Origin: JAVBKA01 sp031546715
GTDB taxonomy: Bacteria > Bacillota > Clostridia > Oscillospirales > UBA929
NCBI GenBank assembly: GCA_031546715.1
Contig: JAVBKA010000047.1
Coordinates: 1 to 45,787, forward strand
Reading direction: 5' to 3'
DNA: 45,787 bases
Position numbers and translations under genes: made by a program. This document shows positions 43,651-45,787 of this stretch, one piece after another. The notes under the pieces were generated by a model that was not told where the DNA came from, ran no database searches, and saw nothing but the letters and a program-made list of their open reading frames with translations. The stretch's first letter is position 1, and each line of letters starts with the position of its first letter.

Positions 43651-43917
43651 TTACTTGTCATAGACATTGCGCCGATGACCAATATTGATAACATTTATTC
43701 TTATTTGTCCATCATCAATTTCAGCTAATAACCTGTAAGAACCAATACGATAACGCCAATAACCTTTTTTATCACCCACGAGAGCCTTTCCGTGCAAACG
43801 TGGGTTAATGCACCCTACAAGATTTTTTTCTATCCAGCCGTAAACTATGGCAGCGGTAGCTTTGTCTAATTTTTGCAATGACTTAATAGCTTTGGCTGAA
43901 TACTTGACAGAATACAT
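43651..43917 (-). CDS. RelE/ParE-family toxin
   Basis: The 88-residue protein has the RelE-superfamily fold: YSVKYSAKAIKSLQKLDK at the N-terminus, GYWRYRIGSYRLLAEIDD in the middle and VINIGHRRNVYDK at the end, with basic residues for RNA or gyrase interaction. RelE members are ribosome-dependent mRNA endonucleases; ParE members poison gyrase. The start (43917) is one base after the antitoxin stop (TAG-T-ATG), so the genes are coupled. It serves as a plasmid maintenance system. Confidence 0.85.
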   Translation of the reverse strand: MYSVKYSAKAIKSLQKLDKATAAIVYGWIEKNLVGCINPRLHGKALVGDKKGYWRYRIGSYRLLAEIDDGQIRINVINIGHRRNVYDK

Positions 43918-43918
43918 A

Positions 43919-44137
43919 CTACTTTAACCCCAATATCTTTCCTACTTCATCATGGGAAAACATTTCTTTATTGAGATCACTTTCATAATCGTAAATAGTT
44001 TTCAAGTCATATTCATCCTCTAGTTTTTCAAAAAAAGCTAATTTTATAGCGTCGGAAAGTTTTACTCCATGCACTTTTGCATAACCTTCCATCAAGTTTT
44101 TTTCATTTTCCGTAACACGCAAAGAAACATGTGGCAT
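43919..44137 (-). CDS. RelB/RHH-type antitoxin
   Basis: The 72-residue protein starts PHVSLRVTENEKNLMEGYAK, a ribbon-helix-helix strand and helix, then LSDAIKLAFFEKLEDEYD; the acidic C-terminus would wrap the toxin. ATG 44137 is used because AGAGGTGATG lies just before it; the upstream ATG at 44167 has no ribosome binding site. It would repress its own promoter together with the toxin. Confidence 0.82.
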   Translation of the reverse strand: MPHVSLRVTENEKNLMEGYAKVHGVKLSDAIKLAFFEKLEDEYDLKTIYDYESDLNKEMFSHDEVGKILGLK

Positions 44138-44149
44138 GATCATCACCTC

Positions 44150-44186
44150 TGTAACACATTGTAACACAACTTTTAAACTTTATCAA
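44150..44186 (-). promoter_or_regulatory. Toxin-antitoxin promoter with direct-repeat operator
   Basis: On the minus strand TTGATA (44181-44186), 17 bp, TACAAT (44158-44163) is a good promoter. The direct repeat GTGTTACA-AT-GTGTTACA (44150-44167 on the minus strand) overlaps the -10, as expected for an antitoxin operator of ribbon-helix-helix type. Confidence 0.7.
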
Positions 44187-44261
44187 TAACAAGTTTTCGG
44201 AATAGAAAAATAGGTACAAAGCATAAGTTAAAAGAGAATTCTAAAGATAACCAAAATTCAA

Positions 44262-44456
44262 TTATAGCAAGTTCATTGAATTAAATGCGTATGTACTCCG
44301 TATCTTTTTCCAAAATTGCCACCATTTTTTCTTTACTATCGTTATTGCGGAAGTTGATGTGCTATCTGCAATGAGTTGTTTTTGAATAGTTCCAGCATGG
44401 AGCGCTTGAGCTGTAGAGTCACTTTGTTGGGCTTCGTGTAATGCGGATGTCAACAT
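44262..44456 (-). pseudogene. Fragment of a protein with a lysine/tryptophan tail
   Basis: A 64-residue frame with IVKKKWWQFWKKI near its end and no ribosome binding site at its ATG. The frame is open only 10 codons further upstream, to a stop. Plasmid coiled-coil DNA-binding proteins often end with such a KWWxFWK tail after a glutamine-rich helix, which this has (HEAQQSDSTAQALHAG). It is probably the leftover C-terminus of such a gene. The gap 44138-44601 holds nothing else but the promoters described. Confidence 0.4.
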
Positions 44457-44539
44457 CTGTACACTTTGGGACTGTTCTCCGTATTATTACTTCAAAATCT
44501 CCCCACACACCGCAAAAAGTTATATCTTTTTCACTCCAC

Positions 44540-44573
44540 ATATGGTATACTGTTATCAATCAGTATACCATAT
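44540..44573 (+). promoter_or_regulatory. Operator palindrome before parA
   Basis: ATATGGTATACTG (44540-44552) and its complement (44561-44573) form a perfect 13-bp inverted repeat around TTATCAAT, about 28 bases before the parA start. TATACT inside the left arm may serve as the -10. The XRE HTH at the ParA N-terminus is the likely binder, giving autorepression. Confidence 0.65.
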
Positions 44574-44601
44574 TGTCTTACCCCCAGAACGGAGAATGCA
44601 T

Positions 44602-45564
44602 ATGAAAATTTTTGTGGACAAGCTAAAATCCGCACGTCTTGAGCGTGAACTCACTCAAAAAGAGCTTTCTGACCTCTCAGGGGTTCATCTTTCCACCATA
44701 AAAGCCATTGAATCCGATAGAGGTGCTGACGCTGAGCATTTGGACAAGCTGTCCGAATTTTTTGGCATACCTAAAAATGAGGTATATCTTCAAGACTGGC
44801 GGGAAACTCAAATTATTTGCATTCTCAACAACAAGGGCGGATGCGGCAAAACCTCCATATGCGGTTCCCTTGCTTACTCTCTAGCTGAACTTGGTAAAAA
44901 AGTTTTGCTTGTTGACGGCGATGCTCAACGCAATCTCACTAGCTCTTTTGGTCTGCGAAAAAGTGAAAAGCATTTTGGCATGGCAGTTGCAGGCGAGGAA
45001 AGTCTCCTAAAGGGCTACATACAAAAAACCGAATATGAAAATATTGACTTCGTTGTGGCCGATGCCACAATGGGTACTCTTGACATGCTACTTTTTACAA
45101 AACTGCACCGAGAAAACGTAGTTTCTGGAATAGTTTCACCTGTCCGTGACGCTGGAATATACGATTTTATTTTAATTGACACTAATCCAAATTTATCATT
45201 ACTTAATTTTAATATAGTCAACGCTTGTAACCATGTTTTAATCCCTGTGCAAATGGCGTCCTTTGATGTTGAAGGCATTGGCACGGTGGTAGACTTCGTG
45301 GAAGGCATTCGCAAGTTTAACCCCACGGTATCTATTTTGGGCATTATCATCAACAAATACGATTTGCGTGCAAAGTCTATTACCGAAGCTGCCGAAGAAG
45401 AATTGCGTCGCCTGTACGGTCCGCTATTATTTGAAACTATTTTACGTGTAGACGTGAAAATTCAAAACGCCCAATGGGAAAACCGCCCCGTATTCTTACT
45501 CGGCTCTAGCCGTATCGCAGGCGAATACCGCGCTCTAACCCGCGAACTCCTTAAACGCTTATAG
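44602..45564 (+). CDS. ParA-type partition ATPase with N-terminal XRE HTH
   Basis: The 320-residue protein has an XRE/HTH_3 domain at about 5-60 (ARLERELTQKELSDLSGVHL, then STIKAIESDRG) joined to a ParA/MinD ATPase. The deviant Walker A NNKGGCGKTS is at 76-85, and DGDAQRNLTSSFG follows at 105-117; FILIDTNPNLS is the Walker B-like segment. It separates plasmid copies with ParB and probably represses its own promoter through the HTH and the palindrome upstream. ATG 44602 has GGAG 7 bases upstream. Its stop codon is directly followed by the 155-bp palindrome. Confidence 0.9.
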   Translation: MKIFVDKLKSARLERELTQKELSDLSGVHLSTIKAIESDRGADAEHLDKLSEFFGIPKNEVYLQDWRETQIICILNNKGGCGKTSICGSLAYSLAELGKKVLLVDGDAQRNLTSSFGLRKSEKHFGMAVAGEESLLKGYIQKTEYENIDFVVADATMGTLDMLLFTKLHRENVVSGIVSPVRDAGIYDFILIDTNPNLSLLNFNIVNACNHVLIPVQMASFDVEGIGTVVDFVEGIRKFNPTVSILGIIINKYDLRAKSITEAAEEELRRLYGPLLFETILRVDVKIQNAQWENRPVFLLGSSRIAGEYRALTRELLKRL

Positions 45565-45719
45565 GCAGCGTGACGCTGCACCCGACAGGGCTTCGCCATG
45601 TTCTACATAACATTTGCTGCTTTCATCTGAAAAGTTCACTCGGTGAACTTTTCAAGTAAGATACATTCAAAACTAATCTCACACGCAGCGAAGCTCATGA
45701 GGGTGCAGCGTCACTCTGC
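45565..45719. repeat. 155-bp imperfect palindrome between parA and second parB
   Basis: Same length and plan as 1207-1361: GCAGCGTGACGCTGC at the left edge, GGGCTTCGCC next, a perfect 12-bp inverted repeat (TGAAAAGTTCAC and complement) around a 3-base centre, then GCGAAGC..GAGGGTGCAGCGT at the right. The centre is TCG here, while the other copy has CGA, its reverse complement. The right-hand half equals one unit of the array at 1-345, including the broken CACTCTGC form. Confidence 0.85.
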
Positions 45720-45765
45720 ATTAAACACAATAGTGATATTGTGTATTATCTTGGAGGGTGTCATT

Positions 45766-45787
45766 ATGTCGTTAAAGAAAAAATATT
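45766..45787 (+). CDS. Start of a second parB-like gene (cut by the window end)
   Basis: Only the first codons are present: ATG TCG TTA AAG AAA AAA TAT. They match the first six codons of parB at 392 (MSLKKK) and then differ. GGAGG lies 8 bases upstream, as at the first copy. It shows that a second, non-identical parB-like gene follows parA. Confidence 0.75.

Noticed and set aside
1..45787. The window as one complete circular plasmid opened at an arbitrary point
   Set aside because: The end carries the start of a second, different parB-like gene rather than an exact overlap with the start of the window. The closure cannot be shown from this sequence.

Overview
This window is a low-GC (mostly AT-rich) piece of what looks like a mobilisable plasmid from a Bacillota-type anaerobe. 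Genes start with strong GGAGG-type ribosome binding sites, GTG and TTG starts are frequent, the relaxase is of the MobV/Pre class, and there is a RelE-type toxin with its antitoxin. The sequence alone does not tell Negativicutes from Clostridia. Legionaminic-acid and CDP-dideoxyhexose style pathways suggest a cell with an O-antigen, capsule or glycoprotein surface.

Layout. (1) 1-4996, plasmid backbone: a tandem repeat array, a ParB-like gene, a probable replication initiator with a C-terminal HTH, an iteron region that is probably the replication origin, and a primase-helicase. (2) 4997-38541, a 33.5-kb surface-glycan cargo in four convergent or divergent blocks. These are 5208-9198 (+), 9219-16757 (-), 17205-29195 (+) and 29224-38536 (-). 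(3) 38542-41406, a decayed inverted copy of the 3' end of the primase-helicase gene, a MobV relaxase, a palindrome-rich oriT region, and a frameshifted lipoprotein gene. (4) 42300-45787, backbone again: a SleB-like hydrolase, a toxin-antitoxin pair, ParA with an N-terminal HTH, a second copy of the partition palindrome, and the first codons of a second parB-like gene. That last point means the window is not simply one closed circle cut open.

How the genes work together. The left minus-strand block encodes a GDP-route legionaminic-acid-like pathway (PtmE-like, LegB-, LegG-, LegI- and LegF-like enzymes). The polysialyltransferase-like gene at 6154 is a natural candidate to use the CMP-sugar. 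The central plus-strand block has UDP-glucose dehydrogenase, a WbpB-like 3-dehydrogenase and a WbpE-like aminotransferase, which together would give a 3-amino-uronic acid. It also holds glycosyltransferases, a methyltransferase, an ABC flippase and a radical SAM/SPASM enzyme. The right minus-strand block has the complete CDP-glucose to CDP-4-keto-3,6-dideoxyhexose start (RfbF, RfbG, RfbH), a split transketolase and two SDR reductases/epimerases. This suggests a branched-chain dideoxy sugar. Two atypical DegT-family proteins each sit with a FemAB-like acyltransferase.

Most unusual: the 155-bp imperfect palindromes between the maintenance genes (1207-1361 and 45565-45719) with their half-unit array at 1-345; the glycan cargo bounded by inverted copies of the helicase 3' end; the transketolase/CDP-sugar combination; and the cluster of long perfect palindromes beside a MobV-type oriT.
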